A DNA stretch of 64,000 nt from Diabrotica undecimpunctata (GCF_040954645.1 NC_092809.1:83078389-83142388); one strand, 5' to 3'. Shown: positions 8,862 to 16,421, counted from the first letter of the stretch. Translations and numbers: made by a program. Notes: generated by a model from the sequence alone, not told the origin.

Positions 8862-9185
8862 GCCTACCTTCTAACGCTTTACCTCTTTGGACTAAAGGGT
8901 ATAAATATGTGTTTAATATAGTAAGTGAGTCTTGTATTTATTTTACTGCTGCAGATGAACGTTCATCCAGCTCGAACAAAGTCTTTGACAGATCTGATAC
9001 TTTATTATCTAATAAAGATCTCATATCCGATTCATCTCGAATACTTTTCTGTCATTGCTTAATATTATGAATCCTATTATTATTTATTGTTTGCATATCT
9101 AACTGTAACTCGCTTCGTAATGTATTATGGTTTTACGTTTCATCTTTTTTACATCGGACATCACTCTTCCAAAACTTTTAATCTT
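8862..9185 (-). pseudogene. Degenerate coiled-coil remnant between integrase and fibre-like gene
   Basis: No intact gene is present. One - strand frame is open at 8941-9051, meets a TAA at 8938-8940 and stays open down into the integrase start. The first stretch has coiled-coil character (SLLDNKVSDLSKTLFELDE). The 14-mer CTTCTAACGCTTTA at 8868-8881 recurs exactly at 9183-9196, which is the stop region of the next ORF. It may be a decayed duplicate, or a frame-shifted extension of the coiled-coil gene at 9186-9776. Confidence 0.4.
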
Positions 9186-9776
9186 CTAACGCTTTAAGTC
9201 ATTGTTTTCAATGAATTCTTCTATTACCTTAATACGAATTTTCAAATCTTGTGAATTAAGATCCATTGTTTTAATCTTTTTTTCTATTTCCAGAGCTTTC
9301 ATCATATTTTGTGTAGTTTGGTAGGCAGCATCCGTAAGACTCTTCTCCATTTCATGTTTAAATATATTTAGATCATTTTTAAAATTATGTATGTCTTTTG
9401 ATAAATCAGATATTTTCAAACCAACCAATTTATTGTCATCAGCTAACCCATTAATCGATTTATTAAAACTGCTTTCAATTTTGTTAATTGAGTTCGAGAT
9501 TTTTTGTTCAAGTTAAGCATCTTTTGCATTATATTCATTGTGTATCAAATTAAACTTTTTTCTTAAAAAAGTTTTGACATTAACAATTTGATCATCTACG
9601 TATTTCTTATTGGAAAGATGTATACCTGCTACAGGAGGATCTCGTTTAATATCCTTATTGACTGCATGTATCTGGTTTTGTAAATCCAAAATGGATTGCT
9701 TTAAACCATCACGTAGCTTTTTAACAACTTGTTCGTTAGAACGATAATGATGACGACCAAACTTGTCAACACTCAT
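9186..9776 (-). pseudogene. Coiled-coil (fibre- or tail-like) structural protein split by an in-frame stop
   Basis: The likely start is ATG 9776 (MSVDKFGRHH); an upstream TTG at 9794 is less likely. The first 87 residues end at a TAA (9513-9515). The same frame then runs on through 28 sense codons and a further 80 codons to a TAG at 9186-9188. Both halves are rich in heptad-like I/L/K/E patterns (KISNSINKIESSF, KISDLSKDIHNFKNDL), as in elongated trimeric coiled coils. Inference: one protein of about 195 aa, a virion appendage or minor structural protein, inactivated by a nonsense mutation. It lies in the capsid/packaging cluster, 33 bp downstream of the DUF8207 gene. Confidence 0.55.
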
Positions 9777-9809
9777 ATTGAAAATGATATCCAATAATCC
9801 AACCTAACA

Positions 9810-10916
9810 TTAATATATAATATCTGCTTCACGTAATTCGGTGATAATGGCAACAATTTCGTTATTGTGGGATGTGTTTCCTGCTTCTTGGGAAGCAATC
9901 AGCAATTTTAATCTGTCACATAGTTCGTTTGGATCATCCCAATACACATATTCAATAGGATTATCATTGTAGATCAAATGAGAATCATCGAGTCCTGACC
10001 CTTTGTAGCTAGATGGTGAAGATAACGATGTTCGAGGAGACGTTGACGATGAACGAGTCGCTTTTGCTAAACGGGCGAGACCTTCGAAAGGTGGTCTCTT
10101 TAATGCAGTAGATCGAGTTTTTGGTGGTGATTTCTTCGTTGTTGCATCGATAGGTTTAAATAGTGGCTTAATAATATGATGATATTTTTCTCCAGTTGCA
10201 CCTTTAAGACGACCTATAGCATCCAGATGAGCTCCTGTACTATTTAATAAACTTTTATAGTGTTTTAAATCATTATCATCATAATATTCTGGACTATTAT
10301 AAAAAATTAGTTGGTATAAACCTGGCGTTCCCGGTACCCATCCTCCTCCCTCACTACCATCACTGATGACTTCTACACTACCTTTGTTTTTGTTAAAGTT
10401 TATTCGCCGTTTACCTAACATCCAACCAATTTCGTCATTGTATATAGGTCCATAGTTTTTATCAATTTTATCGTCTTTCATCCAAAACTCTTTTATATAT
10501 TTATGACTCATTGGAGGATATTGCTCGATATATTCATCAATAACCTCTTTCGAAACATTATTAGGATCAAAAATTTCATGTTCGTTAGGTCGATCAGTTG
10601 ATACTGCATCCGAAAATACATCGTCATCGCCGACTTCTTTTTTCATCTCTTCCTCCGTTTTCACCTCTTCCTTTTTGACATGATTAAGTTTGTTATTAAT
10701 AGCATGATGCAACGTTTTTGAGGATTGCGCAATATCTTTTAAAGGTTTAGCAATGGGTTTAAAGAGTTTATTTAGCGACTTATCTTGTTCTGTTCTACCT
10801 AACTTTAGTGCCAAATACTTTTTGCGAATAACCCGAGCTAGTTCAACAACTTTACGCTTGCGTGCAGCTACCTCTTTGTCTGACATATTGTTATACAATG
10901 CGTGTGTTTCGATCAT
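9810..10916 (-). CDS. DUF8207-type Polinton protein
   Basis: This 368-aa protein starts at ATG 10916; a second ATG eleven codons in (MSDKE) is also possible. The N-terminus is a basic helical stretch with RKRKVVELARVIRKKY. A Glu/Lys-rich linker follows (about 80-115). The central region, about 155-245, has the features of DUF8207 (KNYGPIYNDEIGWMLGKRRI, GTPGLYQLIF, YYDDNDLKHYKSLL). A Ser/Pro/Arg-rich linker follows (about 265-310). The C-terminal tail (IEYVYWDDPNELCDRLKLLI, then HNNEIVAIITELREADIIY) is strongly conserved in my recollection of insect elements. The gene sits 2 bp after the ATPase stop, so the two are probably co-expressed. A structural or morphogenesis role is inferred from position; no enzymatic motif is visible. 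Confidence 0.75.
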   Translation of the reverse strand: MIETHALYNNMSDKEVAARKRKVVELARVIRKKYLALKLGRTEQDKSLNKLFKPIAKPLKDIAQSSKTLHHAINNKLNHVKKEEVKTEEEMKKEVGDDDVFSDAVSTDRPNEHEIFDPNNVSKEVIDEYIEQYPPMSHKYIKEFWMKDDKIDKNYGPIYNDEIGWMLGKRRINFNKNKGSVEVISDGSEGGGWVPGTPGLYQLIFYNSPEYYDDNDLKHYKSLLNSTGAHLDAIGRLKGATGEKYHHIIKPLFKPIDATTKKSPPKTRSTALKRPPFEGLARLAKATRSSSTSPRTSLSSPSSYKGSGLDDSHLIYNDNPIEYVYWDDPNELCDRLKLLIASQEAGNTSHNNEIVAIITELREADIIY

Positions 10917-10918
10917 AC

Positions 10919-11605
10919 CTACAATTTTATAAATTTGTCAAAGCCTTTACGATATCGTCCGTTAGAAATATCGAACTCCTTAACAATGACGAACGTACCA
11001 TATTTGTCTTTCCAACATTCAGAACAAAATTGTTTAAATTGGTCAAATGTCATGTCAGGTGAGACGTGATCATCAAAGACGTGTTTTAAATTAAGCTCAT
11101 CCTGTTTAAACAATACAATAAGGTTTGCATTATCACGTAGGAGTTGTTTACCTGCTCGACTGTATGATTGACATAGGTATGCACAATCAATATCTTTATG
11201 TCTGCCCATACAGTAATATTCACGTATTGTTTGTTGTGGATCCGTTGATACATCATCAAAAATGAAAATAGAATTTGGTTTAGCTTCACTGGGACTTATT
11301 ACATCATCATTATCTTTAAATGGAAAATAGCCCACTTCTTTTATAGAGTTCAACACTTCTTTCAAAAATTGATACTTAGGTTGAAACAACGACTTTGAAT
11401 AAACGTAAACATTTTTGAATTTAGCGCCATTTAGATCAAACAATAATGCCAACATAACATTAGTTTTTCCACATCCACTTGGACCACATATGATAGCACG
11501 AAAAGAATGTGGTAGCAATGCGCCATGTTTACTGGTTCTTGTCATGTTATCGACAAAATCCAAGTTTTCCACTACTAGTGTCTTATCTTGCTGAACTACA
11601 TTCAT
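10919..11605 (-). CDS. FtsK/HerA-type genome-packaging ATPase (A32-like)
   Basis: The 228-aa protein starts at ATG 11605 (MNVVQQDK). The frame is open for 20 codons further upstream but without an ATG. Walker A is GPSGCGKT (residues 41-48). Walker B is SIFIFDDV, followed by a sensor-like segment around CAYLCQSYS. Length and motif order fit the packaging ATPases of Polintons, adintoviruses and nucleocytoplasmic large DNA viruses, which pump genomic DNA into preformed capsids. It is the first gene of the - strand cluster and faces the minor capsid gene across a 69-bp promoter gap. No defect is visible. Confidence 0.9.
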   Translation of the reverse strand: MNVVQQDKTLVVENLDFVDNMTRTSKHGALLPHSFRAIICGPSGCGKTNVMLALLFDLNGAKFKNVYVYSKSLFQPKYQFLKEVLNSIKEVGYFPFKDNDDVISPSEAKPNSIFIFDDVSTDPQQTIREYYCMGRHKDIDCAYLCQSYSRAGKQLLRDNANLIVLFKQDELNLKHVFDDHVSPDMTFDQFKQFCSECWKDKYGTFVIVKEFDISNGRYRKGFDKFIKL

Positions 11606-11674
11606 CTTGTGATTAAGATGTATTTTATACACTTGGTTATATAAAGAAATTTTTGTAAGAAACAATCCATTTCA
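11606..11674. promoter_or_regulatory. Divergent promoter with TATA boxes on both strands
   Basis: This 69-bp gap separates the ATPase (-) and PLA2 capsid (+) genes. The + strand has TATATAAA at 11638-11645, 30 bp before ATG 11675. The - strand has TATAAAATA covering 11621-11629, 16 bp before ATG 11605. It probably drives both halves of the late/morphogenesis module together (inference). Confidence 0.5.
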
Positions 11675-12448
11675 ATGTTAGTCGTTCAAGGTGAAGGAGT
11701 TTTGAATTCTCTGATCAATAGTCTACCATTTGAATTGCACGCTCCTGGCTACCAATATCTAGGGCCTGGAACAAAATTACAGAACCGTCTAGCTCGTGGA
11801 GATCCTGGGATAAATCCATTAGATCGAGCTGCGAGAGATCACGATATCGCATATTCCCAAAGTAATTCATTGAAAGATCGACATAAAGCAGATTGGGTGT
11901 TGGAAAACAAAGCGTGGGAACGAGTTAAAGCAAAAGACGCATCTTTGGGTGAAAAAGCTACTGCCTGGTTGACTACTACAGCGATGAAAGTTAAACGAAA
12001 ACTGGGTATGGGTATGAAACATGGTAAAGGTGTTGGTTCATTTAGGCGACATGTTCTGCAACCAATTATCAGAAAATTGAAACGATCTCCTCCGTTACCA
12101 AATCTGCGCAAATCAGCCCTTCTTGCACTTGCAGCAGCTAGAGCAGCTAAGAACGTAGGTGGGAAAAAGAATATACGGGTTCCAAGAATCATTCCATTGG
12201 AACCAAAATCAGGTGGTATTTTACCTTTAATCCCCATCTTTGCAGGCTTATCAGCTCTCGGTAGTTTGGCGGGGGGCGCAAGCGCAATCGCCAAGACTGT
12301 AATTGATTCAAAGAATGCTCAAAAGAAACTAGAAGAGGATAAACGTCACAATAAAGCTATGGAACATCTAGGCAAAGGATTATACCTTCGCAAAAACGCT
12401 AAAGGTGGCTTTGGATTATATTTAAAGAAGTCAAAAAACTCCCGCTGA
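11675..12448 (+). CDS. Minor capsid protein with parvovirus-type phospholipase A2 domain
   Basis: The 257-aa protein starts at ATG 11675. The N-terminal PLA2 domain has the calcium loop YLGPGT (28-33) and the catalytic HD with Y60 (H56, D57). This enzyme type lets virions breach endosomal membranes. The middle is very basic (KVKRKLGMGMKHGKG, FRRH, RKLKRSP), like adenoviral DNA-condensing core peptides. A hydrophobic Gly/Ala segment follows (about 188-210), and the C-terminus has repeated GxGLYLxK motifs. Just before the stop lies a -1 frameshift heptamer in correct phase, so part of the translation may continue into the protease. All PLA2 residues are intact. Confidence 0.88.
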   Translation: MLVVQGEGVLNSLINSLPFELHAPGYQYLGPGTKLQNRLARGDPGINPLDRAARDHDIAYSQSNSLKDRHKADWVLENKAWERVKAKDASLGEKATAWLTTTAMKVKRKLGMGMKHGKGVGSFRRHVLQPIIRKLKRSPPLPNLRKSALLALAAARAAKNVGGKKNIRVPRIIPLEPKSGGILPLIPIFAGLSALGSLAGGASAIAKTVIDSKNAQKKLEEDKRHNKAMEHLGKGLYLRKNAKGGFGLYLKKSKNSR

Positions 12449-12807
12449 AGCTACCTAATAGACCTTTAACTAATGTGGACTTGATTAAATTTGCTAAAAT
12501 ACTTAAAATTACAAATTTTCGTGGTGTGTTTATGAGAGATAATTTACCGCGTAACCCTCGTAAACATGAATGTGCTATAATTAATCTCGACATTTCAACG
12601 AACCCCGGTACACATTGGGTAGCTTACAAGAAGATAAACAACAACATAGAGTACTTTGATTCATATGGTTGCTTGAAGCCACCGCGAGAACTAGTATCAT
12701 ATTTGAACGGTGAAAGAATTTTTTACAATAACGATCAATATCAAAGTTATAAACAAATAAACTGTGGACATTTGTGCTTAAAGTTTCTCTACAATGCAAC
12801 CATCTAA
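12403..12807 (+). CDS. Adenain-like cysteine protease (maturation protease), probably made by -1 frameshift
   Basis: The frame is open from 12403, after a TAA at 12400-12402. It has no ATG until 12532, which would already cut into the conserved N-terminal part (LPNRPLTNVDLIKFAK, then FRGVFMRD). Numbered from the GTG at 12475, the catalytic residues are H47 (GTHWVAY), D62 (FDSYG), Q94 (oxyanion) and C97 (NCGHLCLKF). This fits the adenain/Ulp1 fold that processes capsid proteins. The frame is -1 relative to the PLA2 ORF and overlaps its last 46 bp. In related elements I recall these two parts as one fused protein. Either programmed frameshifting or loss of one A from a run explains the present state. 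Confidence 0.85.
   Translation, partial: RWLWIIFKEVKKLPLKLPNRPLTNVDLIKFAKILKITNFRGVFMRDNLPRNPRKHECAIINLDISTNPGTHWVAYKKINNNIEYFDSYGCLKPPRELVSYLNGERIFYNNDQYQSYKQINCGHLCLKFLYNATI
12433..12439 (+). promoter_or_regulatory. -1 ribosomal frameshift slippery site A AAA AAC
   Basis: The heptamer lies in the exact X XXY YYZ phase of the PLA2 frame (codons TCA AAA AAC). A one-base slip leads from the PLA2 capsid ORF into the protease ORF. Zero-frame translation would stop three codons later at TGA 12446-12448. A AAA AAC is one of the most efficient eukaryotic and retroviral slippery heptamers. Confidence 0.6.
12448..12625 (+). promoter_or_regulatory. Candidate frameshift-stimulating long-range stem
   Basis: Bases 12448-12459 can pair with 12614-12625 for 12 consecutive pairs (11 Watson-Crick and one G-U). 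The stem starts after an 8-nt spacer from the slippery heptamer, which is the usual distance. The enclosed loop is about 154 nt, long for a simple hairpin but tolerated in some known long-range stimulators. Pairing was found by eye only. Confidence 0.4.
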
Positions 12808-13042
12808 CGAAATCTTAAGACGTGCCATTCGCGTTTTTATGGAAAATATAACGAGCGGTGTTTGGTATGAACTACCTCAAGATATTCGTCATGCACTAGA
12901 AGAGTATTTACCTTGCAAGAAAGATTATGATAAACATGAATGGAGTGATGTTTGTGGAATGTATATGAAAAGTAAATGTGTATTTTGTAAAGTGTCATAT
13001 TATAAGAAAAATGAAACAAAAAAAAAACATGTAACAGTATAA
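12794..13042 (+). CDS. Small hypothetical protein with C-terminal Cys cluster
   Basis: This 82-aa protein starts at ATG 12794 and overlaps the protease 3' end by 14 bp, a coupling typical of compact viral genomes. The N-terminal half has an amphipathic helix (EILRRAIRVFMENI) then YELPQDIRHALEEYL, which loosely recalls an F-box or SOCS-type LP-box, but no full motif is present. The C-terminal half has C36, C50, C58 and C61 in a basic context (KSKCVFCK). It could bind metal or act as a small adaptor. I do not recognise a family. Confidence 0.55.
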   Translation: MQPSNEILRRAIRVFMENITSGVWYELPQDIRHALEEYLPCKKDYDKHEWSDVCGMYMKSKCVFCKVSYYKKNETKKKHVTV

Positions 13043-13046
13043 GAAG

Positions 13047-13052
13047 AATAAA
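13047..13052 (+). terminator. AATAAA signal between the small ORF and the penton gene
   Basis: The hexamer lies 5 bp after the stop at 13042 and 58 bp before the penton ATG. It could end a transcript covering PLA2, protease and the small ORF, splitting the + strand late cluster in two. Confidence 0.4.
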
Positions 13053-13109
13053 GAAATTTTTAACATACTTTGTTATTTAACTTACTACATCTTTTACCGC
13101 ATATCAGTC

Positions 13110-13829
13110 ATGTCTCGATTGTTGACCCTAACGAGTACTACAAATGAGTTTTCGTTTACTCCTCAAGTACCTCTTGCGCTTAATCCGTTTCGACAGTATT
13201 ATGTAGCAGTGTTAGGATTTCATACATTTAATTCAATTCCAAACATTGATGGTGAAAAGTTTTATTTCTATGAGCAAAATGATCATACAAAGCTGCGTAG
13301 CATTGAAATTCCATCCGGATGCTATGAAATTACTGATATCGAAGCGTACATTCGAAATGAATTAATGCATAAATACAATTCGGTTCGGGAGTTTACTTTA
13401 AGACCGAACAACAATACGCTTAAATGTGAAATTTTCTGTCAGGATCACACCATTACTTTCGATAAAGATGATAGTCTTGGAAAATTATTGGGTTTCTCTT
13501 CAAATAGAGTTTTGGCACCAGGAGAAACGCATTCTTTAGATCAACCTGTCAACATTATAAAAGTATCGAGTCTACTCTTTGAATGCAACATTACCGAAGG
13601 AGCCTTCTACGAGGACAAACCTGCGCACACCATTCTACATTTTCCGATAAGTGTTGATCCTGGTTTTTCTATAGACGAACGTCCTCATAATCCTATATAC
13701 ATACCAGTAAGCAACAGCATACGTGAAATTACCAAAATTACCGTTAGTGTAGTCGATCAAGAATTAAGACCTGTCAACTTTAGAGGAGAGAAAAGTACGC
13801 TGCATTTGGATTTTAAGGAAACGATATAG
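13110..13829 (+). CDS. Penton / minor capsid protein (single jelly-roll)
   Basis: The 239-aa protein starts at ATG 13110. Family features are easy to see: YYVAVLGFHTFNSIPN near the N-terminus, the IEIPSGCYEITDIEAYI segment, the LGKLLGFSS loop, DQPVNIIKVSSLLFECNI, and the terminal KITVSVVDQELRPVNFRGE. These are marks of the Polinton minor capsid protein, which forms the fivefold vertices. Length is as expected and no break is visible. The next ORF starts immediately after its stop (TAG directly followed by ATG), suggesting a polycistronic late unit with the major capsid gene. Confidence 0.88.
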   Translation: MSRLLTLTSTTNEFSFTPQVPLALNPFRQYYVAVLGFHTFNSIPNIDGEKFYFYEQNDHTKLRSIEIPSGCYEITDIEAYIRNELMHKYNSVREFTLRPNNNTLKCEIFCQDHTITFDKDDSLGKLLGFSSNRVLAPGETHSLDQPVNIIKVSSLLFECNITEGAFYEDKPAHTILHFPISVDPGFSIDERPHNPIYIPVSNSIREITKITVSVVDQELRPVNFRGEKSTLHLDFKETI

Positions 13830-14051
13830 ATGGGTTTAATTATAAAACAAAACTCTACACATCAATATCCATTAGTCTCACGGAAATCCTACAAGCGGCG
13901 TGACGTGTCTGCTGCAAATAAAGCTTTTCTTGTTTCCATTGGATTGAAGTTGAAGGATGCCAAAACGTCAATATATTCGACGACAGGTTCAGGAACCTCA
14001 GCCACCTATTTTCGACATATACCAAAAACCTCTGTTCGACGATACTATTAG
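13830..14051 (+). CDS. Tiny basic protein between penton and major capsid genes
   Basis: A 73-aa ORF begins at the base after the penton stop and overlaps the first 95 bp of the major capsid gene in another frame. The first 45 residues (QYPLVSRKSYKRRD, then AANKAFLVSIGLKLKD) are basic and look constrained. The overlapping tail does not and may be fortuitous. I recall similar short ORFs ending in a FLxSLGL-like motif before the hexon gene in other elements. Possibly a small capsid cement or scaffold peptide; function unknown. Confidence 0.5.
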   Translation: MGLIIKQNSTHQYPLVSRKSYKRRDVSAANKAFLVSIGLKLKDAKTSIYSTTGSGTSATYFRHIPKTSVRRYY

Positions 14052-15210
14052 AAAAGAAGAATTTCGTACATACACACCTTACATCAAGTCATTTAACAAT
14101 AGCGACGTTGTTGAATTTATCATAAATCAATCAGATGTATTTTTTGCTATACACGAAACACTTTTGGAAATTAAAGGAAGTATAAAGAAAGCGGGTAATG
14201 GAACTGTTTCTCTTGCACCGAATGCTGGAGCCTTCTTGTTTGGTACATGTACATATATCCAAAGTTCACATGATATAGAAATAGTTCGAGATCCAGGTGT
14301 AGTTAGCACTATTCGCAGTTTGTTGTGTTATACTCATGAAGATTCTAAGTTTCTCAGTACCGCAGGATGGAACTATCCAAATAATCCACATTTATCAGGA
14401 GACAGCTTTAGTTTACTGATTCCGATAAAACATATTTTTAACATTTTCAATGATTACAATAAATTAACCTATGGCCGTCAAGTGTTTCGATTTGTTCGAG
14501 CACGTAATGATAGGGACTGTATTTTAGTGGAAGAACCTAACGCCACAACGACAACGGCAGTATCTTTAATTGTTACAAGCATGGAACTCAAGGTCAAACA
14601 TGTCTTTCCGAATGATAATGTGAAAATTGAATTAATGACTCCGATTAAGAATAATACGCCGATAACTATACCTTTCCGTAAATGGGAGCTCAATGAACTA
14701 CCTTCACTTACGGCAGGATCTCGACGTGAGATATGGAGTGTAAAGACAACTTCAGCTGTTGAACGTCCACGCTATGTCATTGTAGCTTTTCAAACTTCTA
14801 AACGAGATGACATTCACGTCAATCCAACGTTATTCGATCACATTAGAATGTCAAGCATACGAGTGGTTATTAATGGGGAATATTGGCCTAACGAGAGAAT
14901 GCAATTAGATTTTGATAAAAATGACTATGCTATAGCTCACTACAACTATACCGAATTCTTTCCCAGTTATGCTCATTCGTCAACAAAACATCCCATCTTG
15001 GATTATCAGGCTTTTAAAAAATATGCCTTATTTACGTTCGACTGTTCCAAACAGGATGATACTTCATTCAGATCAGGAACTGTTGATGTTAAGTTGGAAA
15101 TCGAAGCAGATGAAGGTTTTCCAGCAGGCACTCGAGCGTATTGTTTAATTATTCACGACAGCCTACTCGAATACTTTCCTCTAACTGAAGTTATCAAAAA
15201 TATCATTTAA
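13957..15210 (+). CDS. Major capsid protein (double jelly-roll, hexon-like)
   Basis: The 417-aa protein starts at ATG 13957. Recognisable segments are DVFFAIHETLLEIKG near the N-terminus, the LSGDSFSLLIPIKHIFNIFNDYN region, and a central WELNELPSLTAGSRREIW. A C-terminal set follows: RPRYVIVAFQT, MQLDFDKNDYAIAHYNYTEF, FTFDCSKQDD and PAGTRAYCLIIHDSLLEYFPL. These identify the double jelly-roll coat protein of Polintons, which forms the pseudo-hexameric capsomers. The gene is complete. It follows the penton gene in the same orientation, as is usual for these elements. Confidence 0.9.
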   Translation: MPKRQYIRRQVQEPQPPIFDIYQKPLFDDTIRKEEFRTYTPYIKSFNNSDVVEFIINQSDVFFAIHETLLEIKGSIKKAGNGTVSLAPNAGAFLFGTCTYIQSSHDIEIVRDPGVVSTIRSLLCYTHEDSKFLSTAGWNYPNNPHLSGDSFSLLIPIKHIFNIFNDYNKLTYGRQVFRFVRARNDRDCILVEEPNATTTTAVSLIVTSMELKVKHVFPNDNVKIELMTPIKNNTPITIPFRKWELNELPSLTAGSRREIWSVKTTSAVERPRYVIVAFQTSKRDDIHVNPTLFDHIRMSSIRVVINGEYWPNERMQLDFDKNDYAIAHYNYTEFFPSYAHSSTKHPILDYQAFKKYALFTFDCSKQDDTSFRSGTVDVKLEIEADEGFPAGTRAYCLIIHDSLLEYFPLTEVIKNII

Positions 15211-15259
15211 AAAGATTAGATAAGTTGAATGAAGTGTTAGTAGCAGACAAGCCGTCATC

Positions 15260-15751
15260 ATGAGAGTAGCGTTCGTAGACATTCAGGGATTCACCGTAGA
15301 TGGGTGGTTTGTACCTAAAGAGCTTACCATTGAAATTGGATATAAACGATGTCATTATATATTTACGTCTCCACAACCGTTTGCTACATTGAGTAATCAA
15401 GATAAGAAGACTGCTGCATACTTGGAGAAAAACGTTCATGGTCTTCGGTATTCTAATGGGGATGTTGAATATTCCAAAATAAATCAAATACTAGAATCCA
15501 AGTTATTGTATGCTGCCGATTACATTTACGTTCGAGGAGAACAAAAAATAGATTTTTTAAGGCAGAAATGTCAAATGATTGGAGTTTTTCCAACAATTAT
15601 TGATGTCTGCAAATTTGATGATACACCTTACGCTACGGGGAATTTTATTCATAATGCTAACAATTGCCACGCCACTGGATTATTTTCCTGCACTGAGAGA
15701 AATGTGGATCACCTCCGCCAATGGTTTTGTGAAAAGATATTACCTATGTAA
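15260..15751 (+). CDS. Uncharacterised protein, possibly RNase-H-fold nuclease-like
   Basis: The 163-aa protein starts at ATG 15260, 49 bp after the major capsid gene. It opens with VAFVDIQGFTVDGWFVPKEL, a beta strand carrying an Asp like the first active-site strand of DEDD exonucleases. Conserved-looking FTSPQPFATLS, NVHGLRYSNGDVEY and ADYIYVRGEQKIDFL segments follow. I recall many insect-genome ORFs with this layout, but no characterised function. A nuclease-like or decoy role is inference. No defect is visible. Confidence 0.65.
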   Translation: MRVAFVDIQGFTVDGWFVPKELTIEIGYKRCHYIFTSPQPFATLSNQDKKTAAYLEKNVHGLRYSNGDVEYSKINQILESKLLYAADYIYVRGEQKIDFLRQKCQMIGVFPTIIDVCKFDDTPYATGNFIHNANNCHATGLFSCTERNVDHLRQWFCEKILPM

Positions 15752-15765
15752 ATTAGACTTTTTTA

Positions 15766-15771
15766 AATAAA
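15766..15771 (+). terminator. AATAAA at the end of the + strand late cluster
   Basis: The hexamer lies 15 bp after the stop at 15751, in the 65-bp gap before the converging - strand membrane-protein gene. Confidence 0.5.
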
Positions 15772-15816
15772 AGATTAAACGTATTATTTTAGTTTTATTA
15801 AAAAAGACTTCCTTTT

Positions 15817-16242
15817 TTACATATTTACTTTAATGCAACATGACTTACATTTGCGATTTACAAAAAATTTTATAATAATATTAATCGTTAGAAATACATT
15901 TATTACTAACACGATAGTTAAAAGTATAATCGATGAACCATATTTCCCGACGACATCATTATTAGTTTTGTACCATTCTGAATCACTTTCGGTGTTATTT
16001 GGAGATATTAGGATGATCTTGTAGAATGTTCCTCCTGACTTTGGTATCTTTTTAAAAAATACTGGAAGCTGTCCATAATTTACCACATTATGATCCATTA
16101 GAGCCCATTCAGTTCGATTGCAATCAGTTTTTACATCGTTAAAACATATCGCTAGGTTCTTAACATTGTTTGGAACGTTTGTATAAAGGACATTGTTAAC
16201 AATAGCTGTGAGGATGATGAATGAGGTTGTTAATTGAGGCAT
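15817..16242 (-). CDS. Small type I membrane protein
   Basis: The 141-aa protein starts at ATG 16242. It has an N-terminal hydrophobic signal (about 4-20) and an ectodomain of roughly 80 residues with two Cys and two N-glycosylation sequons (NRT, NNT). One strong transmembrane segment follows (about 103-127, IILLTIVLVINVFLTINIIIKF) with a short basic Cys-rich tail (RKCKSCC). The Cys residues next to the membrane could be acylated. No family is recognised. A surface, egress or superinfection role is possible but unsupported. It is convergent with the 15260 gene. Confidence 0.6.
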   Translation of the reverse strand: MPQLTTSFIILTAIVNNVLYTNVPNNVKNLAICFNDVKTDCNRTEWALMDHNVVNYGQLPVFFKKIPKSGGTFYKIILISPNNTESDSEWYKTNNDVVGKYGSSIILLTIVLVINVFLTINIIIKFFVNRKCKSCCIKVNM

Positions 16243-16421
16243 CTTGTCGGTTGAATTCTGTTTAACGGGTATTGTGTTGTTGTTGGTAATTTCCTTTCTG
16301 ACAAATGTAGGTCTGCAAATCGTTTTTCAATTGCAGTTCTATCTTCGTACCACTGTATATCGGCTTTTAACTTTTGTATTTTTTCGTAAAACTTTTCTAA
16401 TCTACACCGTATGGAAGACAT
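16230..16421 (-). CDS. Small basic helical protein
   Basis: A 63-aa ORF from ATG 16421 overlaps the start of the membrane-protein gene by 13 bp. The N-terminal half is a charged helix (LEKFYEKIQKLKADIQWYED). It is the outermost gene at the right end of the element. No family is recognised, and it may be a chance ORF, though the overlap with its neighbour resembles the coupling seen elsewhere in the element. Confidence 0.4.
   Translation of the reverse strand: MSSIRCRLEKFYEKIQKLKADIQWYEDRTAIEKRFADLHLSERKLPTTTQYPLNRIQPTRCLN

Noticed and set aside
11839..12294. 151-aa - strand open frame opposite the PLA2 capsid gene
   Set aside because: Shadow of a well-supported + strand gene; no recognisable features.
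12532..12807. Protease starting at the first ATG (12532)
   Set aside because: Would remove the conserved N-terminal segment before FRGVFMRD; translation from the upstream frame is more likely.
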